A DNA stretch of 64,000 bases from Rathayibacter rhapontici (GCF_001995175.1 NZ_MUKN01000010.1:17181-81180), one strand, 5' to 3'. Shown: positions 45,189 to 54,811, numbered from the stretch's first letter. Program-made: numbers and translations. Notes: generated from the letters alone by a model not told the origin.

Positions 45189-46456
45189 CGGGTCTCCTCG
45201 TCCTGCGGGCGGTCGTCGCGGGCGTCGTGGGGGCGGGTCGGCTCGGGACTGCCGAAGGCGGGCTCACTCCGCCCGCCCTCGATGTAGTGGGGCACGAACT
45301 CGGCGAGATCGCCCGTGATGAGGCCGGTCGTCTCGCGCACGTCGATCCCCGCCGGGGTCTCGCCGACGATCCAGCTGCCGATCACGACGGTCTTGCCGTC
45401 GATCCGGGCGAGCTCGGCGCGCGCCTGGTGGATGAAGCCCTCGTCGCCGTAGACGCCGCCGTTCTCGGCGACGACCGAGCCGTCGGCGTCGAGGACCGTG
45501 ACGTTCGCGCCCTCCCGGCCGAGGCGGGGCTTGCGCACCTGGGCGGTGCCGACGAGCGGCTCGGCGGAGGCGGGGAGCAGGTTCGGGTGCCCGCGGAACA
45601 TCTCCCAGAGCACGACGAGCAGCTGCTTGTTGCTGAGCAGGAGCTTCCACGCGGGCTCGACCCAGCGCGTGCGCTCGCGCCGGTCGAGCAGGAGCCCGCC
45701 GAACTGCTCGCCGAGCATCCACTCCCACGGGTAGAGCTTGAAGATGCGGCGGATGGGCTCACCGTCGGCGTCGACGAAGCCCGCGCCGTCGAGCTCGTAG
45801 CGGATGTCCTCGACGAAGATCAGCTTGGGGTCGAAGCCCGCCTGCGCCGCCGTCTCGGCCATGTAGGCCACGGTGTCGGCGTCCTCCACGATCAGCTCGC
45901 CGTCGCCGGAGTCGCGGAGCGACGCGAGGTGCAGGCGCGCTCCCTCGTCGAGCGTCCAGCGCTCGAGCCGGAGGTGGCGCCACTGCTCGACGAGCTGCTC
46001 GTGCAGGCTGTTGAACTGGTCGGCGTCCGGCCCGTGCACGTCGATCAGCCACTGCCACTGGGCGGCGGCGGTCTCGACGAGCGAGGTGGGGGTGTCGGCG
46101 TTGAACTCGAGCAGCTTCACCGCGCCGCGGTCGTCGTAGGCGAGGTCGAAGCGGCCGTAGACGGTGGGGTCGTCCTCGTCCCAGGAGGTGCGGACCAGCT
46201 CGTGGAACCGCTCCGGGATGCCGAACTCGGCGAAGCGCCCCTCGCGCACGACCTTCTCGCACGCCTCCATGCAGAGGTCGAACAGCTCCTTCGTCACGCC
46301 CTCGAGCAGGTCGATCTCGGCCGGGGCGAAGCTGTAGGCCGCGAGCTCGTTCCAGTAGGGCCGGCCGCCCTCGGACGGCAGGTCGTAGAAGCTGAAACCG
46401 ACCTCGTCGAGGCGGGCGCGCCACTCCGGACGCGGGGTAGAGCTGTGTCTGCGCAT
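45185..46456 (-). CDS. Glutathionylspermidine synthase family protein (YgiC-like ATP-grasp)
   Basis: 423 aa. Matches the GSP-synthase C-terminal-type family: YDLPSEGGRPYWNE, VYGRFDLAYDD, LLEFNADTPTSLVETA, LYPWEWMLGEQFG, NKQLLVVLWEMF and GRRxP-like QVRKPRLGREGANV. Members form peptide/amide bonds using ATP; YgiC-type proteins lack a defined substrate. Actinobacteria do not usually make glutathionylspermidine, so another substrate is likely. Translationally coupled to the ygiB-like gene. Confidence 0.85.
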   Translation of the reverse strand: MRRHSSTPRPEWRARLDEVGFSFYDLPSEGGRPYWNELAAYSFAPAEIDLLEGVTKELFDLCMEACEKVVREGRFAEFGIPERFHELVRTSWDEDDPTVYGRFDLAYDDRGAVKLLEFNADTPTSLVETAAAQWQWLIDVHGPDADQFNSLHEQLVEQWRHLRLERWTLDEGARLHLASLRDSGDGELIVEDADTVAYMAETAAQAGFDPKLIFVEDIRYELDGAGFVDADGEPIRRIFKLYPWEWMLGEQFGGLLLDRRERTRWVEPAWKLLLSNKQLLVVLWEMFRGHPNLLPASAEPLVGTAQVRKPRLGREGANVTVLDADGSVVAENGGVYGDEGFIHQARAELARIDGKTVVIGSWIVGETPAGIDVRETTGLITGDLAEFVPHYIEGGRSEPAFGSPEPTRPHDARDDRPQDEETR

Positions 46457-46619
46457 GGTGTCTCGTCAGTGTACGTCCGGCTTCCGACAGCGGGCAGGGG
46501 GTTCCCGTGCGGCGCGGAGGCGCTCCACCGGGCAGACTCGACGGGAGCACGACGCAGGGGTGCGCAGGGCGCCGCCCGCGCCCCCGATGCCGTCGTCGGA
46601 TCCGACCGGAAGGCAGTCC

Positions 46620-47860
46620 ATGACCACCGCACCCCGCATCGCTCCGCTCGACGGGCTCCGCGTGCTCGAGCTGGGCAACTTCATCGCCGCGCCGACCGCG
46701 GGCCGACTGCTGGCCGACTTCGGCGCCGAGGTGATCAAGGTCGAGCGGCCGGGCACCGGCGACGAGCTGCGGAAGTGGCGCCTGCACGCCGGCTCGACGA
46801 CGTCGATGCTGTTCCACACCATCAACCGCAACAAGAAGTCGATCACCCTCGATCTGCGCACCGAGGAGGGACGCGACGCCGTCCGCCGGCTGGCCGCCGA
46901 GTGCGACGTGGTGCTCGAGAACTTCCGCCCCGGCACCCTCGAGCGCTGGGGGATCGGGCCCGACGTGCTGAACGAGGCGAACCCCGAGCTCGTGATCGGC
47001 CGGATCTCGGCCTTCGGGCAGACCGGCCCGCTCTCGGAGCGCCCCGGATTCGCCGCGGTCGCGGAGGCGATGGGCGGGTTCCGCGAGCTCGTCGGCGATC
47101 CCGACCGGCCGCCCGTGCGCGTCGCGTCTCGATCGGCGACTCCATCGCGGGCCTCTACGCGGGGTACGGAGTGATGATGGCGCTCTTCCAGCGCGAGACC
47201 CGGCGGGCGGCGGGCCTGGGCCCGGCGCCGCTCGAGGAGCGGGTGATCGACGTCGCCCTGAACGAGGCGATGTTCTCGATGATGGAGTCGCTCATCCCCG
47301 ACTACCAGGCCCACGGCATCGTCCGCGAGCGGGTCGGCGGGCGGATGGAGGGCATCGCGCCCACCAACGCGTACATCTGCTCCGACGGGTCGAGCATCGT
47401 GATCGCCGGCAACGGCGACGCCATCTTCCAGCGCCTCATGGAGATCATCGGGCGCGAGGACCTCGCCGCCGACGAGGGGCTGGCCTCGAACGACCTGCGC
47501 TGGCGGCGCCGCGACGAGCTCGACGCCGCGATCGGCGCGTGGACGGCCACCCGCACCTCCACGGAGGCCCTCGCCATCCTCGACGAGAGCGGTGTCCCCT
47601 CCGGCCCCATCTACACCGCGGCCGACATCAGCGCGAGCGAGCAGTACGCCGCGCGCGACATGATCCAGAAGTTCGACGTCGAGACCGGCGCCGGCACGAT
47701 CGAGGACGTCGGCTTCCCCGGCGTCGTCCCCGTGCTCGGCGGCCGGTCGCTCCCGATCCGCACACTCGCCCCCGAGCTGGGGCACGACACCGAGGAGGTC
47801 CTGGCGATGCTCCAGGGCGGAACCCCGACCACCCGCGCCGCCGAGGCGGACGCCCGATGA
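46620..47860 (+). CDS. CaiB/BaiF CoA-transferase family protein, frameshifted
   Basis: Family III CoA-transferase: LDGLRVLELGNFIAAPTAGR, LLADFGAEVIKVERPG, NRNKKSITLDL, VVLENFRPGTLERWG and, after the break, SIGDSIAGLYAGYG and YICSDGSSIVIAGNG. The catalytic Asp is expected in the N-terminal part. The frame breaks at 47124-47125, between PPVRV and VSIGDS; one added base restores 413 aa. It would move CoA between organic acids. The stop overlaps the start of the HMG-CoA-lyase-like gene (ATGA). Confidence 0.87.
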
Positions 47861-48771
47861 CCGCGCGACTGCGCGACGTGACCCTGCGCGACGGACTCCA
47901 GCTCACGGGCCGGATGCTGTCGACCGAGCGCAAGGTGAGCCTCGCCCGCGCGCTCCTCGCCGCGGGGGTGCCCGAGCTCGAGATCGGCTCGATGGCCCGC
48001 GGCGACGTGGTGCCTCCGATGGCGAACACGCTCGAGGTGATCGCGGCGCTGACCCCCGAGGAGCTCGAGCGGAGCTGGGTCTGGGTCGCGACTCCGCGGC
48101 ACATCGAGAAGGCCGCGGCGGCCGGGGCGCGGAACTTCCAGTACTGCTTCTCGGCGTCCGACTCGCACAACCGGGCGAACATCGGCCGCCCCACCGAGGC
48201 GAGCCTGGACGCCATGCCCGACGCCGTCGCGCTCGCGCACGGCGTCGGGGGGCGCATCCAGCTCTGCATCGCCACCTCCTTCACCTGCCCGTTCGAGGGG
48301 ACGGTGCCGGAGGAGCGCGTCCTCGCGATCGCGAACGACCCGCGGGCCGAGGGTGCCGAGGACGTCGTGATCTGCGACACCCTCGGGCAGGCGCATCCGG
48401 GGCAGGTCGCGTCGCTGGTCGCGCGGGTCGCCGCCGAGACCCCGCCCCGCGAGATCGTGTTCCACGGGCACGACACCTGGGGCTCGGGCGTCGCCAACGC
48501 GCTGGCCGCCGTGGGGGCGGGCGCCTCGGTCGTCGACGGAGCGCTCGGCGGGCTCGGCGGCTGCCCCTTCGCGCCGGGCGCGAGCGGAAACACCGCCTCC
48601 GAGGACCTCCTCTTCGCGATGCGGCCGGAGTGGCTCGACACCGCGGCGTTCGCGGCGCTGGTCCGGGAATCGGAGAGCCTGCTGGAGGAGCTCGGCGAGC
48701 CGAACCGGTCGAAGGCGCGGCAGGGTGCGCGGTCGCCCGCGAAGGCGTTCCCGTGGGTCCTGGCGGACTGA
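47857..48771 (+). CDS. Hydroxymethylglutaryl-CoA lyase-like protein
   Basis: 304 aa DRE-TIM barrel: LRDVTLRDGLQLTG (metal-binding Asp and catalytic Arg), VFHGHDTWGSGVANAL (HxHD-type metal ligands), GGLGGCPFAPGASGN (lyase signature with Cys). It should cleave a 3-hydroxy-3-methylacyl-CoA to acetyl-CoA or similar plus a keto acid. Coupled to the CoA-transferase, it suggests activation and cleavage of an acid such as 3-hydroxy-3-methylglutarate or citramalate (inference). Confidence 0.87.
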   Translation: MTARLRDVTLRDGLQLTGRMLSTERKVSLARALLAAGVPELEIGSMARGDVVPPMANTLEVIAALTPEELERSWVWVATPRHIEKAAAAGARNFQYCFSASDSHNRANIGRPTEASLDAMPDAVALAHGVGGRIQLCIATSFTCPFEGTVPEERVLAIANDPRAEGAEDVVICDTLGQAHPGQVASLVARVAAETPPREIVFHGHDTWGSGVANALAAVGAGASVVDGALGGLGGCPFAPGASGNTASEDLLFAMRPEWLDTAAFAALVRESESLLEELGEPNRSKARQGARSPAKAFPWVLAD

Positions 48772-48818
48772 CAACCCTCCGGCCGCACGCCCCCAGCCCA
48801 GCGGGAGGAGAAGAGCGC

Positions 48819-48844
48819 TACTGTAATTGATCAGCCAGCTGATC
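48819..48844 (+). promoter_or_regulatory. Promoter and palindrome upstream of the TspO-like gene
   Basis: TACTGT (48819-48824) is a likely -10. It is followed by the inverted repeat GATCAGC-CA-GCTGATC (48829-48844) over the expected start of transcription, positioned to act as an operator. Confidence 0.55.
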
Positions 48845-48858
48845 GATCGAGGAGCGAC

Positions 48859-49668
48859 ATGTCCGCCGCAGAGACCCCCACCCGCGCCGACCGGATCCGG
48901 CAGACGGTCGTCGCCGTCAGCGCCGTCCTGGCCCTCGTCGGCTCCTTCATCGGCTCCGGCGCCGCGGGGGGCACGCAGATCGCGGACGCCGCCGGCGGCG
49001 CGCTCAGCGCCTCCTCGACGCCCGTCGCTCCCGACGGCCCGGCCTTCGCGATCTGGAGCGTCATCTACACCGGCCTCATCGCCTACGCGATCTGGCAGTT
49101 CCTCCCGTCGCAGGCCGCGCGGACGTGCCATCGCCGACTCGGCTACTGGGCTGCGGCGAGCCTCCTGCTGAACGCCGCGTGGATCCTGGTCGTGCAGGCC
49201 GGACTGCTCGTGCTCAGCGTCGTCGTGATCGTCCTGCTGCTCGCGGTCCTCGCGCGGATCTTCGTCCTGCTGCGCACGACGCGCACCTCCGGGAAGGTCG
49301 ACGCGGTCGTCACCGACGGCACCTTCGGCCTCTACCTCGGCTGGGTCTGCGTCGCGACCGTCGCCAACGTGACGGCGGCGCTCGTCGGCTCCGGTATCGG
49401 CAGTGCGGACGGCCCGGGCGCGGACGTCTGGGCGGTGGTCGTGCTGGCCGTGGCCGCGGTGGTCGGAGTGGCGCTCGCCGTGGCGGGACGCGGTCGCATC
49501 GCTCCGATGCTGTCGCTGTGCTGGGGCCTCGTCTGGGTGGCGGTCGGCCGCTTCGGCGGCGAGCTGATCTCGGTTCCCGCCGGGATCGCGGCGCTGGTCG
49601 CGGCGGTGGTGGTGATCGTGGCGACGCTGGCGGTGCGCCTCACGGCGGGGCGACGCGTCTCGGCCTGA
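48859..49668 (+). CDS. TspO/MBR-like tryptophan-rich membrane protein
   Basis: 269 aa with about seven hydrophobic helices. PDGPAFAIWSVIYTGLIAYA resembles the TspO FxxVWxxLY-type region and LLLNAAWI the N-A-x-W motif. It is longer than classical five-helix TspO. Related proteins are involved in tetrapyrrole or stress responses; function here is unproven. GGAGCGAC precedes the ATG. Confidence 0.72.
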   Translation: MSAAETPTRADRIRQTVVAVSAVLALVGSFIGSGAAGGTQIADAAGGALSASSTPVAPDGPAFAIWSVIYTGLIAYAIWQFLPSQAARTCHRRLGYWAAASLLLNAAWILVVQAGLLVLSVVVIVLLLAVLARIFVLLRTTRTSGKVDAVVTDGTFGLYLGWVCVATVANVTAALVGSGIGSADGPGADVWAVVVLAVAAVVGVALAVAGRGRIAPMLSLCWGLVWVAVGRFGGELISVPAGIAALVAAVVVIVATLAVRLTAGRRVSA

Positions 49669-49678
49669 CGCGCTGCGC

Positions 49679-50734
49679 TCAGACCGAGCGCGACTCCACG
49701 CTCTCGCGGCTGCCCGAGAACCAGCGCGGCGCCTGGAAGCCGTACTTCAGCACCGGGAGGTCGCGGGTGAGGCGCCAGTAGCCGAGCGCCGCCGCGACGG
49801 AGACGCCGCAGACGATCAGGGGCACGGCCGGCCCGATGGCGTCCAGCCAGCGCTGCCCCTCGAACAGCAGCAGGACGCTGGTGGTCAGCGAGACGAACAG
49901 CACGTGCACCACGTAGACCGGCAGGGTGTTGCGGCCGATGTACGTGATCCAGTCGGCGGCGCGCACTCCCGAGAGGAAGCGCGCGAGGACGAGGCCGGCG
50001 AGGACCGCGAGCACGCTCACGAGCACGAGGCCCACGGTGAGCAGCGGGAACGGTCCGCGGGCGATCAGGATGCCGGCCGCGGCCACCAGGAACAGCAGGC
50101 TGAAGCCGATCCCGCTCAGCAGCCCGCGGCGCTCGACGAACGCGAGGATCGCCGTGCGCAGGTGCAGGCCGATCAGGAAGAACATCAGGTAGCGGGACAT
50201 GCCGTCCCAGGCGATGTTGCCCGTCCCCTCGGACGTCGTGGAGCGGATCGCGTACCAGGCCACGGCGATCGCGGTCGCGATGCCCACCTGCACGCGCCAG
50301 TCGACGCGTCCGTCGGCCAGCTTCGCGAGCACGAAGAAGATGGTGAGGGCGTAGAGGAACCAGAGCCCGTTGTGCGGCACGAGCGGCGACAGCAGCAGGT
50401 CGATCGGGTTCGTCTCGTCGGTCCCTCCGGGGTTCGGGACCACGGTGAAGAAGAGGAAGCGCACGAGCGTCCACAGCAGGAACGCCCAGACGAGGAGGCT
50501 GAGGCGCGAGCGCCAGAGCTCGCGCCACGAGCGCTTCAGCACCGAGCCGGCGAAGAGGCCGGAGGCGAGGAAGAACAGCGGCATGCGGAAGACGATCAGC
50601 AGCAGGTTGATGTCGTCCCAGGCCCGCGGGGCGATGCCGGCCGAGATCGTCCACTGCACCGAGTGCGCGAGGGCCACCAGGATGATGGCGATCCCCTTCG
50701 CTGTGTCCACCCAGGTGATGCGCGTGCGTGCCAT
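49679..50734 (-). CDS. Acyltransferase family membrane protein
   Basis: 351 aa, about ten transmembrane helices. The N-terminal TWVDTAKGIAIILVALAH (conserved His) and later FRMPLFFLASGLFAG with HNGLWFLYAL and YIGRNTLPVYVVH are typical of acyltransferase-3/fucose 4-O-acetylase-like proteins. These O-acylate envelope polysaccharides or lipids using acyl-CoA. The acceptor is unknown. Confidence 0.85.
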   Translation of the reverse strand: MARTRITWVDTAKGIAIILVALAHSVQWTISAGIAPRAWDDINLLLIVFRMPLFFLASGLFAGSVLKRSWRELWRSRLSLLVWAFLLWTLVRFLFFTVVPNPGGTDETNPIDLLLSPLVPHNGLWFLYALTIFFVLAKLADGRVDWRVQVGIATAIAVAWYAIRSTTSEGTGNIAWDGMSRYLMFFLIGLHLRTAILAFVERRGLLSGIGFSLLFLVAAAGILIARGPFPLLTVGLVLVSVLAVLAGLVLARFLSGVRAADWITYIGRNTLPVYVVHVLFVSLTTSVLLLFEGQRWLDAIGPAVPLIVCGVSVAAALGYWRLTRDLPVLKYGFQAPRWFSGSRESVESRSV

Positions 50735-50921
50735 GGTCCCTCGTCCGTCGTGATCATCGATGACAGTGGCGTCGGTGCCGAGCAAGTGTCGCACGGCTGT
50801 GGAACTGCTGTGCGTCGTTCGGCGGCTCGGTGCGTTACAGGGATGTGACAGTCGTTCCCCCGCGGGGGAGCTCCGGTGGCGGGCCCCCCGACGGGGGCGG
50901 AGGCAGCTCGCGCCGACTCCG

Positions 50922-51689
50922 ATGTCCGATGATCGTCGTATGACTCCCGCGACGACCCCGGCCGGCGACGGGCGCCGACGTCCCGTCCTCCTCGTCCTGC
51001 TCGGCGTCCTGCTGATCGCCGCGGTCGTGGGGGTGGTCGTGGCCGTCACCGCTCCGAGGGACGGATCGTCCTCGTCGCGCTCGTCGGTGGACATGGAGGA
51101 GCGCGTCGCCGCGATCCAGAAGCGCTTCCCGGACGGCTACCCGCAGCACAGCATCCTGCTCACGGGCAGCTCGTCGTTCGGCCGGTGGACGACCTCGAAG
51201 GAGGACCTGCGCCCCCTCGAGACCTACAACCTCGGCATCGGCGGCACCACCGTGGCCGATCACCTGGCCCACCTCGACAGCATGATCGCGCCGTTCGATC
51301 CGCGCGCGGTCCTCGTCTACGTCGGCGCGAACGACATCAGCGGCGACGCCGACGGCCGGACCGGTGCCGAGACGGCCGACGCCGTCGTCGAGTACCTCGG
51401 CCGGCTGGAGGAGGTCGCGCCGGACGCCGAGGTCTTCTACGTCGAGATCGCCGAGACGCCGGCGCGCGAGGCCGTCCGCGACGAGGTCCGAGCCGCGAAC
51501 GACCTCGTCCGCGAGTACGCGGACACCGACGACCGCGTGGTGTTCGTGCCGACGGCCGAGGCGTTGCTCACCTCCGACGGCGCGATCGATCCGTCGCTCT
51601 TCATCGGGGACGGCCTGCACTTCGACGACGCGGGCTACGACCGCTTCGCGGAGGCGATCCGCTCGGTCGTGCTGCCCGCGCTGGAGTAG
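50922..51689 (+). CDS. SGNH/GDSL-type hydrolase, membrane-anchored
   Basis: 255 aa. One N-terminal helix (VLLVLLGVLLIAAVVGVVVAV) and an extracytoplasmic SGNH domain: block I SILLTGSSSFGRW (catalytic Ser), block II YNLGIGGTTVAD (Gly), block III VYVGANDISGD (Asn) and block V GDGLHFDDAGYD (Asp/His). It probably deacylates an envelope ester. It is divergent from the acyltransferase gene, so the two may act on the same polymer (inference). An in-frame ATG at 50940 is an alternative start. Confidence 0.85.
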   Translation: MSDDRRMTPATTPAGDGRRRPVLLVLLGVLLIAAVVGVVVAVTAPRDGSSSSRSSVDMEERVAAIQKRFPDGYPQHSILLTGSSSFGRWTTSKEDLRPLETYNLGIGGTTVADHLAHLDSMIAPFDPRAVLVYVGANDISGDADGRTGAETADAVVEYLGRLEEVAPDAEVFYVEIAETPAREAVRDEVRAANDLVREYADTDDRVVFVPTAEALLTSDGAIDPSLFIGDGLHFDDAGYDRFAEAIRSVVLPALE

Positions 51690-51734
51690 GCGGCCGCGCG
51701 GCGACTCCCGAGAGGTGCATCGCGGTCGACGGGG

Positions 51735-52147
51735 CTACTCGTCGTCGGCCTTGTACACCTTCCGGAACGCGTCCTTGCGCGCGATCCTGCCGCCGCGGAA
51801 CTCGTAGATGTCGCAGCCGCGCGTGACCTGGACCGCGCCGTCGGGCCCGGTTCCGGTGAAGGACCACGTGCCCGCACCGCGGGTGCCCGCGATGAGGGGC
51901 AGCGCATCCTCGTGGCGCTCCTGCCCGGTGTCGAAGGCGAGCATGAGCGCGAAGCCTCCCGGACCTGCTCCCGGCCGGTCCAGGTGCGGCCTGGCTCGGG
52001 ACCGACGGACGCGCTGTAGACGCAGTCATCGGTGATGTGGCTCATCAGAGCCTCGAGGTCGTGGCGGGCCCAGGCGTCGCTGAACGCCGCGAGGATCTCG
52101 GGCGTCATCTCGCTCGCGCTGGTCTCGGTCGAGGAGGAGTCGTTCAT
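51735..52147 (-). CDS. SnoaL/NTF2-like protein, frameshifted
   Basis: The N-terminal part (FSDAWARHDLEALMSHITDD, YSASVGPEPGRTWTGREQVRE) and the C-terminal part (DALPLIAGTRGAGTWSFTGT, CDIYEFRGGRIARKDAF) are in different frames. The break is at 51955-51956; one added base restores 137 aa. NTF2-like folds of this size are often SnoaL-type polyketide-cyclase-like or limonene-epoxide-hydrolase-like proteins of unknown substrate. Confidence 0.78.
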
Positions 52148-52312
52148 GAGCCGGTCCTTCGGATCGGGGGACCGTCGTCGGTCGCTCTGCGAACCTTGGC
52201 AGGTGCCCGGTCGCGGTGGCAACGGCCTCTAGCGGTCATGTCCGGAAGCGGGCGACCCGCGTCGTCGATCCCGCGCCGGGCCGCCGGAGTCCGCAGGGTG
52301 TCTGCAGGCCGG

Positions 52313-53287
52313 TCAGTCGGTGCCGAGCGTGCTCTTCGGGTACTCGCCGAAGCGGCGCTCGTAGGAGGCCGAGAAGCGTCCGAGGTGCGCGAAGCCCCAT
52401 CGGTGCGCCACCTCGGCGACGGTGACCGTTCCGGCGTCGCTGGTGCGCAGCTCGGTGTGAACGCGATCGAGGCGGATGCGGCGGAGGTAGTCGAGCGGGG
52501 TGACGTCGAGCTCGCGGCGGAACGCGCTCTGGAGGACGCGGACGCTGAGGCCCGCGGCGGCGGCGACGTCCTCGGTGTGCACGGGCAGGTGGGCGTGGGC
52601 GTGCAGGTACTCGATCGCCGCGCGGAGCCGGTCGCTCGACGGCAGGGCGAGCGGGGTGGAGAGGGCGAGGCCGATGTGGGGGAAGGTGTCGAGCAGGGCG
52701 ATCGCGGCGGAGCGGTTGGCCTCGCTCCGCAGGAGGGCGGGGCTGTCCGGGTCCTGGATGACGCGGGCGACGGTGGCGACGGTGCCGGCCCAGCGCTGCA
52801 GCGCCTCGCCGGTGGGGCGCGATCGGGTGTCGAACAGGAGCGGCCCGGTGGAGCCCTCGTGCTCGGCGGCGATCCGCTCGAGGAACGCGGCGTCGAAGTG
52901 CATGAGGTTCTGCCGGTGGTCGGCGAAGTCGAACTCGGACGGCCGGTCCGTGACGAACATCGCCGGCTGGCCCTGGTTCAGGCGAACGATGTCGCCCGTG
53001 AGGTCCAGCGCTCCGGAGCCGGCGGTGATCCACGAGACGATGTACTCGCCCTCGGTCCGGATCGTGCCGCGCAGCGATCCGCGGAAGAGGTTGCCGCGGA
53101 GGGTGAGCTCGTCGTCGCCGACCGAGGTGTAGCGGTAGGAGAAGTCGTCGCCGGTCGGCCCGGCGCTGAATCCGCCGCCGTTGTACTCGCCCTGGAGCAG
53201 GGAGAGGGCTTCGTCGATGTCGCTGCCGGCGATCTCGGAGCGCACGAAGCGGTCGGCGTCCTCGTTCATCACCCGCAAGGATCCCAC
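52313..53287 (-). CDS. AraC family transcriptional regulator
   Basis: 324 aa. C-terminal AraC HTH pair (VHTEDVAAAAGLSVRVLQSAF and VTVAEVAHRWGFAHLGRFSASY) after an AraC-binding-like domain of ~200 residues. The GTG at 53287 is the longest start; ATG 53269 is an alternative. The NTF2-like gene lies downstream on the same strand and may be its target. Confidence 0.85.
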   Translation of the reverse strand: MGSLRVMNEDADRFVRSEIAGSDIDEALSLLQGEYNGGGFSAGPTGDDFSYRYTSVGDDELTLRGNLFRGSLRGTIRTEGEYIVSWITAGSGALDLTGDIVRLNQGQPAMFVTDRPSEFDFADHRQNLMHFDAAFLERIAAEHEGSTGPLLFDTRSRPTGEALQRWAGTVATVARVIQDPDSPALLRSEANRSAAIALLDTFPHIGLALSTPLALPSSDRLRAAIEYLHAHAHLPVHTEDVAAAAGLSVRVLQSAFRRELDVTPLDYLRRIRLDRVHTELRTSDAGTVTVAEVAHRWGFAHLGRFSASYERRFGEYPKSTLGTD

Positions 53288-53335
53288 GGGAGCGCGTCTC
53301 GGGCTGAGAGAATCCGCGTCGCCGCCGCCGGGCGC

Positions 53336-53689
53336 TCACGCCGCGCGGAGCAGGACGCCTTCGGGGCCGATGGTCCTCGTCATGGCGAGGACGGTCGCCG
53401 TGCGGAAGTGCGAGAACAGCTGGGTGCGGTGCGCCGTGTCGCTCTCGACGGTCAGTGCGAACATCCTCCCGCGGGGGGCGGAGGACCAGGTGCGGATGTC
53501 GCTCGCATCGATGCGCAGGATCCCGCTCTCCTCGCCCAGGTAGACGGCGTCGGCGGTGATGGCGACGCTCCCGCCTCCGTCGCGGGCGGATGTCGAGCAC
53601 GCGAAGAGCGCGGTGACGTCGGCGGGCACTCCGGGAGCCGCGGGGGAGAGGTCGAGGAAGTCGGCACCCGACCCGTCCGCTGCGCTCAT
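53336..53689 (-). CDS. Hypothetical protein
   Basis: 117 aa from ATG 53689, preceded by GGGAG. The body is rich in short beta strands (GSVAITADAVYLGEESGILRI, RMFALTVESD), perhaps PH-like. No family is recognised. An in-frame GTG at 53728 would add 13 residues. GATAAT a few bases upstream could be its -10. Confidence 0.5.
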   Translation of the reverse strand: MSAADGSGADFLDLSPAAPGVPADVTALFACSTSARDGGGSVAITADAVYLGEESGILRIDASDIRTWSSAPRGRMFALTVESDTAHRTQLFSHFRTATVLAMTRTIGPEGVLLRAA

Positions 53690-53881
53690 CGCGACCACCC
53701 CCACTCCCTCATTATCGACAGGACGCACGCGGCGACCGGCACCGGACGCAGACCCTTGCCAACCGGCGGAGCGTCTGAGTGCCGCCGCGGTCGCCCGTCC
53801 GTGGCCTGTACCGCTGCACCTGCGCCGACCGACCCTCGCGGAGGAGCGCCGGTCGGCGCGGGTGCTGAGAGAGGACTCCGG

Positions 53882-54811
53882 TCAGCGCTGCACGAGCGGA
53901 ACGGCGATGTCGGTGATGTCCGCGCCGAGAGTGCCGAGCGACGTGGCCGTGCCGTCGAGCAGGCCGACCTCGTAGAGCGACCCGTTCACGGCGGCGAGGC
54001 CGATCGAGCCGACGGAGGCGCCGCCTCGGAGGATGGAGTAGACGTCGAAGCCGGTCGCCCCCGCGGCGTCGAGGCCGAGCTTCCCGGTCGGCGCCAGCGA
54101 CCCCGCGTTCGCCGGCGACTGGATCGTGATCTGGTCGAGAGCCGTGTCGAGGACGAAGAGGGTGGTTGCCGTGTCCGGGTCGAGATCGTTGTTCGTGTAC
54201 GCGGCTCCGGTGACTCCCGTGGCCACGGCCGGTGCGGCGTAGCTGAGGGCGCCGTCGGCGACCGTCGCGGCTCCGGGAGTGGCGAAGGGCTGGCGGAGGT
54301 TCTGGCCGGTGTCGCTGATCACGCGGAGGGCGTTGGCGGCGGGGTTGAAGTCGACGCCGAAGGACGTGCCGCTCAGCGGGACGGTGAGCCGCGTCACCGG
54401 GGTGGCCACTCCGGTCTTCGCGTCGAGGGAGTAGACGCCGGCGCTCCCCGCGTTGTCGCCGACTCCGTAGAGGCTGCCGTCCTGGACGCGGTGGTCGATG
54501 CCGATGAGCGCCGTGTCGCCGCCGGTGAGGCCGGTGATCGCGACCCTGCCGGTGACCTTGCCGGGCTTGGTCGGGTTGAACTGCACGAGCTCCGTGCCGT
54601 CGCCGGCGAGACCGACGACGCGCAGCTTCGCGGCCACGGCGCGGGCGGTGTCGACCAGCTTCCTGTCGACGGCGCTCGCCGAGGCGCTGCTGGAACCGCT
54701 GGACGTCGCGGCGGGAGCGGCACTGCTCGCGCCGGCGACGACGGGTGCCACGGCCAGGACGCCCGCCAGGGTGAGGGCTGCGACGCCGACTGTGATGGTT
54801 CTGCTCATCAT
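53882..54811 (-). CDS. DUF4394 domain-containing exported protein
   Basis: 309 aa. Signal peptide ending AGASSA, a Ser/Ala linker, then a repeated-strand domain matching DUF4394: VGLAGDGTELVQFNPTKPGK, GIDHRVQDGSLYGVGD, FGVDFNPAANALRVISDTGQ and YTNNDLDPDTATTLFVLDT. Probably a beta-propeller-like secreted protein of unknown function. Two tandem ATGs (54811 and 54808) follow GGAG; the second has better spacing. Confidence 0.85.
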   Translation of the reverse strand: MMSRTITVGVAALTLAGVLAVAPVVAGASSAAPAATSSGSSSASASAVDRKLVDTARAVAAKLRVVGLAGDGTELVQFNPTKPGKVTGRVAITGLTGGDTALIGIDHRVQDGSLYGVGDNAGSAGVYSLDAKTGVATPVTRLTVPLSGTSFGVDFNPAANALRVISDTGQNLRQPFATPGAATVADGALSYAAPAVATGVTGAAYTNNDLDPDTATTLFVLDTALDQITIQSPANAGSLAPTGKLGLDAAGATGFDVYSILRGGASVGSIGLAAVNGSLYEVGLLDGTATSLGTLGADITDIAVPLVQR

